DNA of 64,000 nt from Acidimicrobiaceae bacterium. GTDB lineage: Bacteria > Actinomycetota > Acidimicrobiia > Acidimicrobiales > Poriferisodalaceae. Made by a program: the position numbers and the translations under genes. Shown one piece after another: positions 25,430 to 33,749 of this stretch (position 1 is its first letter; each line of letters begins with the position of its first letter). The notes under the pieces are model-generated. The model did not search any database and was not told where the DNA came from. It was given only the letters and a program-made list of their open reading frames with translations. The stretch covers positions 62,001 to 126,000 of the forward strand of contig JAPOPC010000072.1 in NCBI GenBank assembly GCA_026713105.1, in the 5' to 3' direction.

Positions 25430-25907
25430 GTGCATTCTCCTTCGCTCTTGTCCGTGGGCTTTGTCCGTCTCTCCAGCGCGCGAACGGCACGACCCACGGC
25501 GGTTCGAACAGCTCTCCGTATCTCGCCCGGTTCACAGAAATCGCGATCATCAGCAGCCAATTCAGCCACAGCAGTGACAGCAGCAGCACGCCGACCGGCA
25601 CGAGGATGCCGAGCAACTCGATTCGTGTGCCAAGTTCCAGAACTCCCCACAAGACCAATGCAGCGAGCGCGACGTTTGCGTTGAAGTCGATGGCCCGAAT
25701 CCGATGCCTCCTGCCGACATCTCGCCCTCGCGTCAGGATCCCGCCGACAACCAACGGTCCCAGCACAAGCACCGGCGCAGCCCAGGGCGCAGGCCGGCCG
25801 ATCACCACCACAGCCGCGGCGGCCGGAATCAACGGTGTCACGTGCACTGCGGCATCTCGGCGACGATCGGCCGACGAGCCTGGCTGCACGGAGTACTCCC
25901 GACTCAT
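25416..25907 (-). CDS. Small membrane protein, DUF4870-like
   Basis: A 163-residue protein with three or four membrane segments (roughly 25-58, 78-95 and 100-128) and a basic, hydrophilic C-terminal tail. AIDFNANVALAALVLWGVL followed by AISVNRARYGELFEPPW resembles the conserved core of DUF4870 proteins (an N-F motif in one helix, then a cytoplasmic A-x-x-x-G-x-x-F/Y-x-x-P). ATG 25907 overlaps the CRTAC1 stop by four bases, and its own end overlaps the ATPase start, so it is translated with both. Why such a protein sits inside a sugar ABC operon is not known. Confidence 0.65.
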   Translation of the reverse strand: MSREYSVQPGSSADRRRDAAVHVTPLIPAAAAVVVIGRPAPWAAPVLVLGPLVVGGILTRGRDVGRRHRIRAIDFNANVALAALVLWGVLELGTRIELLGILVPVGVLLLSLLWLNWLLMIAISVNRARYGELFEPPWVVPFARWRDGQSPRTRAKENAHGDG

Positions 25908-27661
25908 CGCTGCACTTCCCCTGCCGAGCGGGTGATGGAAACGTGGCGATTCACGTCGATGTCGCCGACCTTGGCGACCGCGCCGTCAGGCCACGTCACC
26001 TCGATCTCGACAGGTCCCCTTGTATCGCCCACGCCGAAATGCAAGACCGCAGATGCGCCCGAGAGGTAGCCACGCGCCGATTCGACGGTACGCACGAGCG
26101 TGCCGCCGTCTCGATCACGAAGCCTGACGACAGCCCCCCATGCCGCTGCGTTCCCCGTGCCGGCCCACTGCAACGCCACTGTGACGGCGTTCCCTGCGCA
26201 CAGCCGGTTCTCGTACAGCCTCGACGGTGCATTGAGGTTGTTCACGACAATGTCGAGATCTCCGTCGAGGTCGAGATCGGCCAATGCCATGCCTCGGCCG
26301 CCCGTCGTGTCGTTCAGTTCCCAGCTCGGGGCCAGCTCAAATCGCTCACCGTCAACATTGCGGAATGCCTGGTTGGGCTCGACCAGGCTGGCATCGGGAA
26401 GATGCCCGAACAGATTCTCGGCCACCATCCCGTTCACGACGTAGAGGTCCTGGAACCCGTCGTTGTCGAGATCGCCGAAGAGACCGGACCAGCTCCAGCC
26501 GGTGGCCTCGACCCCGAACGAGGGTGCGTCGCTGTCATAGCCATCGCCCCTCGACAGCAGCAGCACGTTCTCCGGCTTCTGGATGTCGTCTGTGGGCGAG
26601 GCGTCGATGTCAGCTTGGACCCCCGCATACGCGTCGAGGGTCTCAGGGCGATCATCCATGGGCTTCATGTCGGTGGCGAACAAGTCCAGGTCGCCGTCGT
26701 TGTCGATGTCGCCGGCGTCAACGCCCATCGTGCTGAATGCAGTCTGGGAGAACGGCGATGCCTGCTCCCACGCTCCGTCGGATCCTGCGAACCATACGTA
26801 GTCGGGTGTCGCCAAGTCATTGCCGACGAAGATGTCGGCCTTGCCATCGCCGTCGATGTCACCGATGCGAGTGGCGAGCGCCTGAGACTCCGGCGCGAGC
26901 TGTGTGTGGGCGAAGGCACCATCGGCGCGCTCGAACAGTCCCACGCCGCCCTTGTCGCCGAGGTTCAGGCGACGCTCGGCAGTGAGCTCAGCGTTGTAGG
27001 CGCCGGTCACTGCGTCGAGATCTCCGTCGCCTCCGAGATCGCCCCATGCCATGGAGTAGGTGTAGGCATCGAGGCCGACGATCTCATGCCGCTCGAAACG
27101 CTCGGCAGCTGTCGATCCCGTCCCCGTATTGCGCATGGCCAGCGGACGGCCGACACCGGTCGTGAGCACAACGTCATTGCTGCCGTCGCCGTCGCTGTCG
27201 ACGATCGACACCTGTCGGAAGCGGCCCTCGATGAGTGAATCGCGGCGGAAGCGCAGGTCGCCTTCATTCCACAGCAGGGAGGTTTCGCCGCTGATGTTGG
27301 CCAGCACGATGTCATCGTCTCCGTCGGAGTCCACGTCGCCGACGGCGAGACCGGCACCCATCCCGTCGAACATGGAGCGGCTCGTCCCGGGGCCGCGCGT
27401 GTGGTGATCGAGATCGAGGGGTGCGAATCGACCATCACATGTCCCGCGATCACCATGAGGCGATGCTTCGACACTCATCTCGGGGACCTGCGTGGATGGG
27501 CCGCAAGCGCTCCCGATCAGTACTGCCAGCGCCAGCGCCGCGCTGATGCCGCCCGGGCGCCACGTCCGTCGGGGACGGGCGCTCGGGCCGGCATCAGCGC
27601 GCAGGCGGACCGGAGGTCGCCGGGGCGTCGAGGAACACGGGAGGCGACTCCTCAACAACAC
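25904..27661 (-). CDS. CRTAC1-type lipoprotein: FG-GAP/VCBS beta-propeller plus ASPIC/UnbV domain
   Basis: A 585-residue exported protein. After a long Arg/Pro-rich n-region a hydrophobic stretch ends ALALAVLIGSAC, a likely lipoprotein site. The body has at least six FG-GAP calcium loops of type D-x-D-x-D-G (AVGDVDSDGDDDIVLANI, SIVDSDGDGSNDVVL, GDIDGDGKADIFVGN, GDIDNDGDLDLFATD, GDLDNDGFQDLYVVN and ADLDLDGDLDIVVNN). It ends in an ASPIC/UnbV domain (ESARGYLSGASAVLHFGVG, VEVTWPDG-like VEIEVTWPDGAV). Such propellers bind carbohydrate or protein at the surface. GGAGG lies 6 bases before GTG 27661. It sits 42 bases after the binding-protein gene and overlaps the next gene by four bases. Confidence 0.88.
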   Translation of the reverse strand: MLLRSRLPCSSTPRRPPVRLRADAGPSARPRRTWRPGGISAALALAVLIGSACGPSTQVPEMSVEASPHGDRGTCDGRFAPLDLDHHTRGPGTSRSMFDGMGAGLAVGDVDSDGDDDIVLANISGETSLLWNEGDLRFRRDSLIEGRFRQVSIVDSDGDGSNDVVLTTGVGRPLAMRNTGTGSTAAERFERHEIVGLDAYTYSMAWGDLGGDGDLDAVTGAYNAELTAERRLNLGDKGGVGLFERADGAFAHTQLAPESQALATRIGDIDGDGKADIFVGNDLATPDYVWFAGSDGAWEQASPFSQTAFSTMGVDAGDIDNDGDLDLFATDMKPMDDRPETLDAYAGVQADIDASPTDDIQKPENVLLLSRGDGYDSDAPSFGVEATGWSWSGLFGDLDNDGFQDLYVVNGMVAENLFGHLPDASLVEPNQAFRNVDGERFELAPSWELNDTTGGRGMALADLDLDGDLDIVVNNLNAPSRLYENRLCAGNAVTVALQWAGTGNAAAWGAVVRLRDRDGGTLVRTVESARGYLSGASAVLHFGVGDTRGPVEIEVTWPDGAVAKVGDIDVNRHVSITRSAGEVQR

Positions 27662-27703
27662 TGGCACCTCCGATCCGAACTCAGCTGGGAGGACTGACGA
27701 CCA

Positions 27704-29122
27704 TTAGGAACCGAGGACCGTGTTGACCTCGTCGGAGGCCTGTCCGAGACGCCCCGCGGCGTCGGCCTGGCCGCGCAGGATTTCCTGCATGGCGGGGCCG
27801 ACGATGGCCTCGATCTGGCTGGCGCTGTCGGTGATCGGGAACAGGAACGTGGTGCCGTCGTCAACATGCACGGTGAACGCAGTCACGTCCACACCGTTCG
27901 CCTGATGCGCAGCGATCGCGATCTCCGCAGCCGAGGGGATGGCCGGGAACACGACTGCGCCCTCACCGATGACGTTCTGGCATTCAGCCGACGCCATGTG
28001 CTTGACCCACTGCCAGGCCTCCTCTTGGTGCTCGGAGTGCTTGTTGATGGAATCGGCGAGGCCGTTGAACATCGAGGCGCGCGAACCGCTCGGTCCGACC
28101 GGGAGGGGAGCGAACTCCACGCCGAACGGCGTATCGGCGCCGACGTAGGTTCCGATCTTCCACGAGCCGTCTGCCATGACAGCGGCTGAGCCGTTCTGGA
28201 ACACGGTGGTGCCGCCGAGCGACTCAACGTCTTCGATGGGCACGACGTATCCGGCCTCGATCATCCGTGCAAACCAGTCGATGGTGGCCGCCAAGCGCGC
28301 GTCGTCGTAGTTCGCCGAGTCTCCGAACGGATTCACGTCCAGGAATTCGAACCCGGTCGACGCAGCGAATGCCGAGAAGGTCGTCTGGCCGAATGCGCCA
28401 AAGTTGCCCTCGAGGCCGAGGCCGTACACCTCGACGTTGCCCGGATCGAAGTCCGCCGAGTCGCCGGTGTTGCCGTTGGCATCGACGCTCAGCTTGCGAA
28501 TGAGTTCGCCGAACGAGCCGCCGTCGTCGGGGTTCCACTCGGCTGCTGCGAAGTCCGCGGCGCTCACGCCTGCGCCGGCAACGTGGTCGGCATTCATCAC
28601 GAGCGCGATCGTGTCGAAATCCTTCGGCAGGCCGTAGCGGTTGCCATGGTTGTCTACCCACAGCTCAGCAAGACCCGGGAAGTAGGCGCCCGTATCGACG
28701 CCGTCACGCTCGACGAAGTCATTGAGCGGAACGAGGACATCGCTGGCCACGAACTCTGGGTAACGGGCGAGGTGATCGGTGAAGACGTCGGGACCGGAGC
28801 CGGAAGCGAATCCTGCGGTCACATTTGTCCAGTAGTCGCCCCAGCCGAACTGGGTGATCTCGACGTCGATGCCGGGATTGGCGGCCTCGAAGTCGGCGGC
28901 GCACTGCTCGTAGAAGGGCTGCTGGTTGCCGTCCCAGAGCCAGTACTCGATGCCGACTGCTTCTGCGGACATGTTGTCGTCAGCGTCGGAGTCGGCGTCG
29001 TCCGCCCCGGGGGCCTCCGTCGCCGCAGGAGCGTCGGCTTCGTCGTCGTCGCCGCCGCACGCTGCGGCGACTAGCGAAAATGCGAGAAGGACTGCGAGCA
29101 GCCTCCAGAGCGCTTTTGTCAT
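27704..29122 (-). CDS. Sugar ABC transporter substrate-binding lipoprotein
   Basis: A 472-residue family 1 extracellular solute-binding protein. The signal is MTKALWRLLAVLLAFSLVAA with lipobox VAAAC; then comes an acidic, low-complexity spacer (about 22-60) tethering the domain to the membrane. The mature fold includes VEITQFGWGDYWTNVTAG, GPDVFTDHLARYPEFV, FGLPKDFDT-like YGLPKDFDTIALVMNADHV and the C-lobe AAVMADGSWKIGTYVG. A very good ribosome site (GGGAGGGAG) precedes ATG 29122. It lies 61 bases after the second permease. From its operon it probably binds a galactoside or related oligosaccharide. Confidence 0.93.
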   Translation of the reverse strand: MTKALWRLLAVLLAFSLVAAACGGDDDEADAPAATEAPGADDADSDADDNMSAEAVGIEYWLWDGNQQPFYEQCAADFEAANPGIDVEITQFGWGDYWTNVTAGFASGSGPDVFTDHLARYPEFVASDVLVPLNDFVERDGVDTGAYFPGLAELWVDNHGNRYGLPKDFDTIALVMNADHVAGAGVSAADFAAAEWNPDDGGSFGELIRKLSVDANGNTGDSADFDPGNVEVYGLGLEGNFGAFGQTTFSAFAASTGFEFLDVNPFGDSANYDDARLAATIDWFARMIEAGYVVPIEDVESLGGTTVFQNGSAAVMADGSWKIGTYVGADTPFGVEFAPLPVGPSGSRASMFNGLADSINKHSEHQEEAWQWVKHMASAECQNVIGEGAVVFPAIPSAAEIAIAAHQANGVDVTAFTVHVDDGTTFLFPITDSASQIEAIVGPAMQEILRGQADAAGRLGQASDEVNTVLGS

Positions 29123-29183
29123 CTGGTTCTCCCTCCCAGGAGTAAGCGGCGACCCACATCGGGCCCCCGACTGTCGGTGGGGA

Positions 29184-30143
29184 TCACTTGATCCCCGAGA
29201 AGCCGATCGAGTCGACAACCTTCCGGCCGAAGGCCAGGAAGATCACGATGATCGGCAGGGCGGCGAGCAACGTGCCCGCCATCAGGCCAGACCAATCCGG
29301 GGAGGTCCCGGGCTGCTGAGCCGTGAACTGTCCCAGCGCCACCGTGAGCGGCTGGCGCGCCGGGTCCCGAGCCACCACCAAGGGCCAGAGAAACTCATTC
29401 CACGAAGTGATGTAGGTGAGGATCGAGAGTGTCGCGAGCGGAGCGGCGCTCACGGGCACGATGATCCCGAAGAACGTCCTGAAGTGCCCGGCGCCATCGA
29501 GCAGCGCCGCCTCCTCAACCTCGCGACTGATGCCCAGGAAGAACTGCCGCAAGAAGAACACCGCAAATGGCGTCATGAAGAAGAACGGCGCAATGATCCC
29601 TGGGTAGCTGTTCAGCCAACCCAGGTTCTTGACCAGGACGAGATTCGGAATGAGCGTGAAGATCGGCGGGATCATCAGCCCGCTGAGGAACAGGAAGAAG
29701 AGCTGGTCGCGGCCCCGGAACCTCAGGCGAGCGAACGCGTAGGCCGCCATGGCAGAGAACGCCACCTGCCCGACGGTCACCGCCGTCGACACGATGACGC
29801 TGACCTGCAAAGACTGCAGGAAGTCGAACGATCCGGTGTTCTGGCGTCCGAGGCTCTCGAGGATCTCCTCGTCGCTGGCGGTTCCGAGCACTCGTTCGAA
29901 GTTGTTGTCGGTGTAACCGACCGGCAGCAAGCTCTGCTCGCCGGCGAAGAGCTCACCATTAGTCGACAGGCCAGTGCGCAGGGCCCACCAGAACGGGAAC
30001 ACGCTGACGATCAGGATGGCGACCATGAATGCCCATGCCGCGGCACGTCCGATCCGCGGCTTTCCCAGCCGAGCGGAGGGCTGCGCGAGCGGTTGCGGTC
30101 TCGCAACGTCGGCCGCCACGTCTTCGACTGCCGGCGTGCTCAT
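29184..30143 (-). CDS. Carbohydrate ABC transporter permease (MalG type)
   Basis: A 319-residue permease with six predicted membrane helices, the first at about residues 35-55 (AWAFMVAILIVSVFPFWWAL). The cytoplasmic EAA loop is EVEEAALLDGAGHFRTFFGI, which docks with the ATPase. C-terminal GRKVVDSIGFSGIK is typical of MalG-like subunits (V-x-G-x-x-x-GAVKG type). ATG 30143 overlaps the stop of the partner permease by four bases. Inner-membrane half of the galactoside-type importer. Confidence 0.92.
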   Translation of the reverse strand: MSTPAVEDVAADVARPQPLAQPSARLGKPRIGRAAAWAFMVAILIVSVFPFWWALRTGLSTNGELFAGEQSLLPVGYTDNNFERVLGTASDEEILESLGRQNTGSFDFLQSLQVSVIVSTAVTVGQVAFSAMAAYAFARLRFRGRDQLFFLFLSGLMIPPIFTLIPNLVLVKNLGWLNSYPGIIAPFFFMTPFAVFFLRQFFLGISREVEEAALLDGAGHFRTFFGIIVPVSAAPLATLSILTYITSWNEFLWPLVVARDPARQPLTVALGQFTAQQPGTSPDWSGLMAGTLLAALPIIVIFLAFGRKVVDSIGFSGIK

Positions 30144-31090
30144 GCCAGGTCGCTCTCGCCGGCCCGCAGGAGCTTGAGCTGCAGGAAGGTGACGGTCAGC
30201 AGGATGGCAACCAGCAGTACGGAGATCGCGGCCGCGTAGCCGAGTTGGTTGAAGTCGAAGGCGTTCTGGTAGATGTACAGATAGATCACGCGGCTGGCGT
30301 TGGCCGGTCCTCCCGGCTGCCCGCCGAATCCGCCGGTGGCAACGAACACGGTGTCGAACACCTGCAACGAGCCGACGATCGTGATGACCAAGACCAGCGC
30401 CAGAATTGGCCGCAGCAGCGGAATCGTGATGTCACGGAACATCTGACGCTCGGATGCACCGTCGACTGCGGCCGCCTCATACAGGCTGCGAGGAATGGTC
30501 TGCAAGCCGGCGAAGATCAGCAGCGCTGTGTAGCCCATATGGCGCCAGGTGTTGATTCCCGCCAGGCTCGGAATGACCTTGCCGGTGTCGGTAAAGAACC
30601 TGACGGGATCCATCCCGAAGAGCCCCAGGAATTCGTTGACGATGCCCAAGTTCCCGTCGAGCATCCAGACCCAGAGCAACGCCACGATCACGTTCGGGAT
30701 CAGCCACGGCAGCAGCAGGATTCCCCGGATCGTGACCGACTTGGTGAGTCGATCCATGAGCACCGCTATGGCGACCGCCAGGATCGTCTGCGTGACGATG
30801 TTGATGACCGTGTACTTGAACGTGATCTTGAGCGACTCCCAGACCTGACGGTCGTTGAGCAGCCGGTCATAGTTGTCGGCCCCCACCCAGCTGCCCCGGT
30901 TGGCGATGAGATTCCAGTCCGTGAAGCTGATGTACACGCCCCGCAGCGCGGGATACAGGTAGAACGCCACAAACCCCACAAGGGCGGGAAGCAGGAACCA
31001 GAAGGCCGACCGCCAACCACCGTGCAGGTTGGACGACCCGAACAGCGGGCGCCGGCGCGACACCTGCGACGACGCCGCGGTCTGTATCAC
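30140..31090 (-). CDS. Carbohydrate ABC transporter permease (MalF type)
   Basis: A 316-residue permease with six membrane helices, beginning with FWFLLPALVGFVAFYLYPAL, the usual opening of MalF/UgpA-type subunits, and ISFTDWNLI. The EAA loop is LYEAAAVDGASERQMFRDIT followed by IPLLRPIL. GTG 31090 overlaps the GH4 stop by four bases (GTGA); the start codon itself falls in a degenerate copy of the 27-base repeat that forms the GH4 tail. Works with the MalG-type permease, the lipoprotein and the ATPase downstream. Confidence 0.92.
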   Translation of the reverse strand: MIQTAASSQVSRRRPLFGSSNLHGGWRSAFWFLLPALVGFVAFYLYPALRGVYISFTDWNLIANRGSWVGADNYDRLLNDRQVWESLKITFKYTVINIVTQTILAVAIAVLMDRLTKSVTIRGILLLPWLIPNVIVALLWVWMLDGNLGIVNEFLGLFGMDPVRFFTDTGKVIPSLAGINTWRHMGYTALLIFAGLQTIPRSLYEAAAVDGASERQMFRDITIPLLRPILALVLVITIVGSLQVFDTVFVATGGFGGQPGGPANASRVIYLYIYQNAFDFNQLGYAAAISVLLVAILLTVTFLQLKLLRAGESDLA

Positions 31091-32496
31091 GCGTCTGCCC
31101 CCCCAGACTGCGTCACGCGTCCGCCTCCGGCGGGCTGCGTCACGGGTCCGCCTCCGGCGGACCGATGCTCGAGCCGGAGTGATTCCGGAATGAACTCGCC
31201 GTGCGCTTCGATCAGCTCGCTGGTCAGCGACCAGATCTGGTCAAGATCGAGTTCAGCGGCGGTGTGCGGATCGAGCATCGCAGCGTGGAACACGTGCTCG
31301 ATGCGACCGGTCCGAAGTGCCTCGACGGTGAGTTCTTGGGGACCGATGTTGGTCTGCATCAACGCAGCCAATTGCGGTGGCAGCGCACCGATCTTGTGTG
31401 GCGTGATCCCAGTGGCTCCCACTGTGGCCGGTACTTCAACCGTGCAGCCCGCGGGCAGGTTGTCGATCAGGCCTTGATTCGGCACGTTGACGTACACGGA
31501 GCGCTCGGTGCCTGTCGCGATGCTGTGGATGATCTGAGGTGCGTATTCGTCGCTGCGGGGAACTTCCAATGGGTGTTCGGGGTCTTCGAGGCGTCGCCGA
31601 AGCTCTTCCCACTCGGCGATCTGTTCCTCGCAACGCCGCACGTATTCGCGCACCGGAATCTTGAATCGCTCGATGAGGTCCGGCCGGCCGTCCTTCAAGA
31701 AGAAGGGCGTGTATTCGGCGAAGTGCTCGCTGGACTCCGTGACGAAGTAGCCGAGACGCCGCAGCATTTCGTAGCGGACAGCATCATGCAATCCCCACTC
31801 ACCACGCCTGGGCGAGTCTTCCGGCTCCCGATGAAGGGTTCTCAGCCTCGGGTACAGGTCTTCCCCGTTGTGCTCCAGCCGCAAGAAGAAGCACATGTGA
31901 TTGATGCCTGCAGCTTCGTAGTCCAGTTCGGCGATGCCGATGCCCAAGTCGGTAGCGAGGTGCTGCGCTGTGATTGGCACGCTGTGACAGAGCCCGTAAG
32001 CCTCGACATCAGTCATCGACGACAGGCCCCACATGTTGATCGCCATCGGATTTGCGTAGTTGAGCAACCGTGCGTGGGCACTGAACTCGCTGATGGCTCC
32101 GGCCACTTCCAGCAGTGCAGGCACGGTCCGCAGCCCGCGCATGATTCCGCCGATTCCGATGGTGTCCGCGATCGTTTGCTGGAGGCCGTATCGCTCAGGG
32201 ATCTCGAAGTCCAGGACGGTCGCCGGTTCAAAACCGCCGATCTGGAACATCGTGACGACGAAATCGGCACCCTCGACGGCACTTCGGAGATCCGTCGTTG
32301 CCATGATCTTGGCGCGCGCACCAGCCGCCTCGACCAGCCGATGGCCGACGATCTCAGAAGTGCGCAGTCGATCGGGGTCGATGTCGTGGAGGCGGATGTC
32401 GAGGTCGTCGCGCAGGTCGGGGTACGCGAGCAGGTCGCTCATCAGATTGCGCGAGAACACCGTGCTCCCCGCCCCGATGAATGCGACTGCGACCAT
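31087..32496 (-). CDS. GH4 family glycosidase (alpha-galactosidase/alpha-glucosidase-like)
   Basis: A 469-residue NAD- and Mn-dependent glycosidase of family GH4. The N-terminal NAD fold has AFIGAGSTVFSRNLMSDLL; DFVVTMFQIGG and GLQQTIADTIGIGGIMRGLR follow; metal ligands are in LCHSVP (Cys-His, near residue 170) and GINHMCFF (near residue 198). This matches the alpha-galactosidase MelA branch, and the lacI-galK-galE neighbours support a galactoside substrate (inference). The last 25 residues repeat a GGG-x-VTQ unit and are not part of the fold. ATG 32496 has AGGGGGGC upstream. First gene of a seven-gene minus-strand run to 24263. Confidence 0.9.
   Translation of the reverse strand: MVAVAFIGAGSTVFSRNLMSDLLAYPDLRDDLDIRLHDIDPDRLRTSEIVGHRLVEAAGARAKIMATTDLRSAVEGADFVVTMFQIGGFEPATVLDFEIPERYGLQQTIADTIGIGGIMRGLRTVPALLEVAGAISEFSAHARLLNYANPMAINMWGLSSMTDVEAYGLCHSVPITAQHLATDLGIGIAELDYEAAGINHMCFFLRLEHNGEDLYPRLRTLHREPEDSPRRGEWGLHDAVRYEMLRRLGYFVTESSEHFAEYTPFFLKDGRPDLIERFKIPVREYVRRCEEQIAEWEELRRRLEDPEHPLEVPRSDEYAPQIIHSIATGTERSVYVNVPNQGLIDNLPAGCTVEVPATVGATGITPHKIGALPPQLAALMQTNIGPQELTVEALRTGRIEHVFHAAMLDPHTAAELDLDQIWSLTSELIEAHGEFIPESLRLEHRSAGGGPVTQPAGGGRVTQSGGADA
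31108..31161 (-). repeat. 27-bp tandem repeat at the GH4/permease junction
   Basis: Two nearly identical 27-base copies (31108-31134, 31135-31161; two mismatches), with a decayed third copy at about 31081-31107 that spans the GH4 stop and the permease GTG. Each unit contains a GTGA tetranucleotide on the minus strand. Confidence 0.9.
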
Positions 32497-32610
32497 CTGC
32501 CCCCCTGGCGTGCTTCGATCGTCCCCTGTGACCGTCCCGCCTCTGCGGATGTCGGCAGCCGAAGCACTCGGCGAACCCCGGGCCGATCAGTCCGGTCGAA
32601 CGTAGCATAC

Positions 32611-32646
32611 GTCAACGTTGACGTCAACGTTGACGTCAACGATGAC
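32611..32646. promoter_or_regulatory. Three tandem 12-bp palindromic operators (LacI-family type)
   Basis: GTCAACGTTGAC occurs at 32611-32622 and again at 32623-32634, followed directly by GTCAACGATGAC at 32635-32646 (one mismatch). Each is a perfect or near-perfect palindrome with the central CG usual for LacI-family operators. The array lies midway between the GH4 start (115 bases away) and the lacI start (105 bases away), where it could control both. Binding by the adjacent regulator is inference. Confidence 0.8.
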
Positions 32647-32750
32647 TTGGCACTGGTGCCCGCTCCGCTTGAGCCGGTAAGTTCGCGCTGGCACTGATCC
32701 GGTGATGTTCGACGGAACAGATCAGATCAAGAGTTCGCCAGCGGAGCGCA

Positions 32751-33749
32751 ATGGATCGCGAAGCAACACTCCACGACGTGGCCGGCAAGGTTGGCGTTTC
32801 GCCGCGCACCGTGTCGCGCGTCGTCAATGACGAGGGTGGCTATTCCGAGGAGACTCGCCTCAGGGTGATGGCGGCCGTCGAAGAACTGCGCTACCGGCCC
32901 AACATGGTTGCCCGAGCACTCATCACGAAGCGCAGCGGCACGGTCGGTCTCGTCGGGGGCGACATGACCGACCCGTTCTTCCCCGCCCTCGCCGAAGGGA
33001 TCCAGCAGCGCGCCCGTGGAGCCGGACAGACCATGTTCTTCGCGAGTACTGGCAGCGACCCCGAGCGGCAGGCCGAGGTGCTCAGGTCGTTCTGGGTGCG
33101 CGCCGTGGACGGTGTCATCGTCTTTCCCGCGCTCGACTCGATCGACCAACTCACCGACTACGGAGAGCGCGGGCTGCCGATCGTGGTCGTGGACGACTAT
33201 CTCGAGGCACCAAACGTCGCATGCGTGTCGTTCGATCTAGAGGGCGGAGGCGGGCTCGCTGCGACACACCTACTCAAGCGTGGTTGCCAGCAAATGGGCG
33301 TCATCAGTGCCACGGTGTCCCCGCCCCGGCGACGTCACCGCGAGCGCGGCTTCCTGCGAACCTTGGCGGACACCCGCGGCGACCATCGGCCGCCGGCCAT
33401 GGCGCAGACAGATCCGACGGTGAAAGGGGGCGAAGCGGGTCTCGCCGAGTTGCTGGCCCAAATGCCAGACCTGGACGGTGTCTTTGCGTACAACGACCTC
33501 GTCGCCATCGGAGCCGTTCGAGCGGCTGTCGCAAGCGGTCGTCGAGTGCCCGAGGACATCGCCGTCGTGGGTTGCGATGACATTGAGATGAGCTCCTACG
33601 TGACGCCGGCTCTCACGACCATTCGACTCGATCGCTCACGGCTCAGCGCAGAGGCCGTGGCTGCCCTCAGCGACCTGATCGGATCGCCGGGTGCGCAGAG
33701 GGAGACCGTGGTGCTGCCCGTCGAGTTGGTTGTGCGCGAGTCGGCGTGA
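32751..33749 (+). CDS. LacI-family transcriptional regulator of the galactoside locus
   Basis: A 332-residue repressor. The N-terminal helix-turn-helix is TLHDVAGKVGVSPRTVSRVV, followed by the hinge helix region PNMVARALITKRS. The periplasmic-binding-like effector domain starts TVGLVGGDMTDPFFPALAEG and includes DGVFAYNDLVAIGAVRA and VVGCDDIEMSSYVTPALTTI. It is divergent from the GH4/ABC operon across the triple operator and overlaps galK by four bases, so it probably represses both directions until an inducing sugar binds. GCGGAG precedes ATG 32751. Confidence 0.93.
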   Translation: MDREATLHDVAGKVGVSPRTVSRVVNDEGGYSEETRLRVMAAVEELRYRPNMVARALITKRSGTVGLVGGDMTDPFFPALAEGIQQRARGAGQTMFFASTGSDPERQAEVLRSFWVRAVDGVIVFPALDSIDQLTDYGERGLPIVVVDDYLEAPNVACVSFDLEGGGGLAATHLLKRGCQQMGVISATVSPPRRRHRERGFLRTLADTRGDHRPPAMAQTDPTVKGGEAGLAELLAQMPDLDGVFAYNDLVAIGAVRAAVASGRRVPEDIAVVGCDDIEMSSYVTPALTTIRLDRSRLSAEAVAALSDLIGSPGAQRETVVLPVELVVRESA

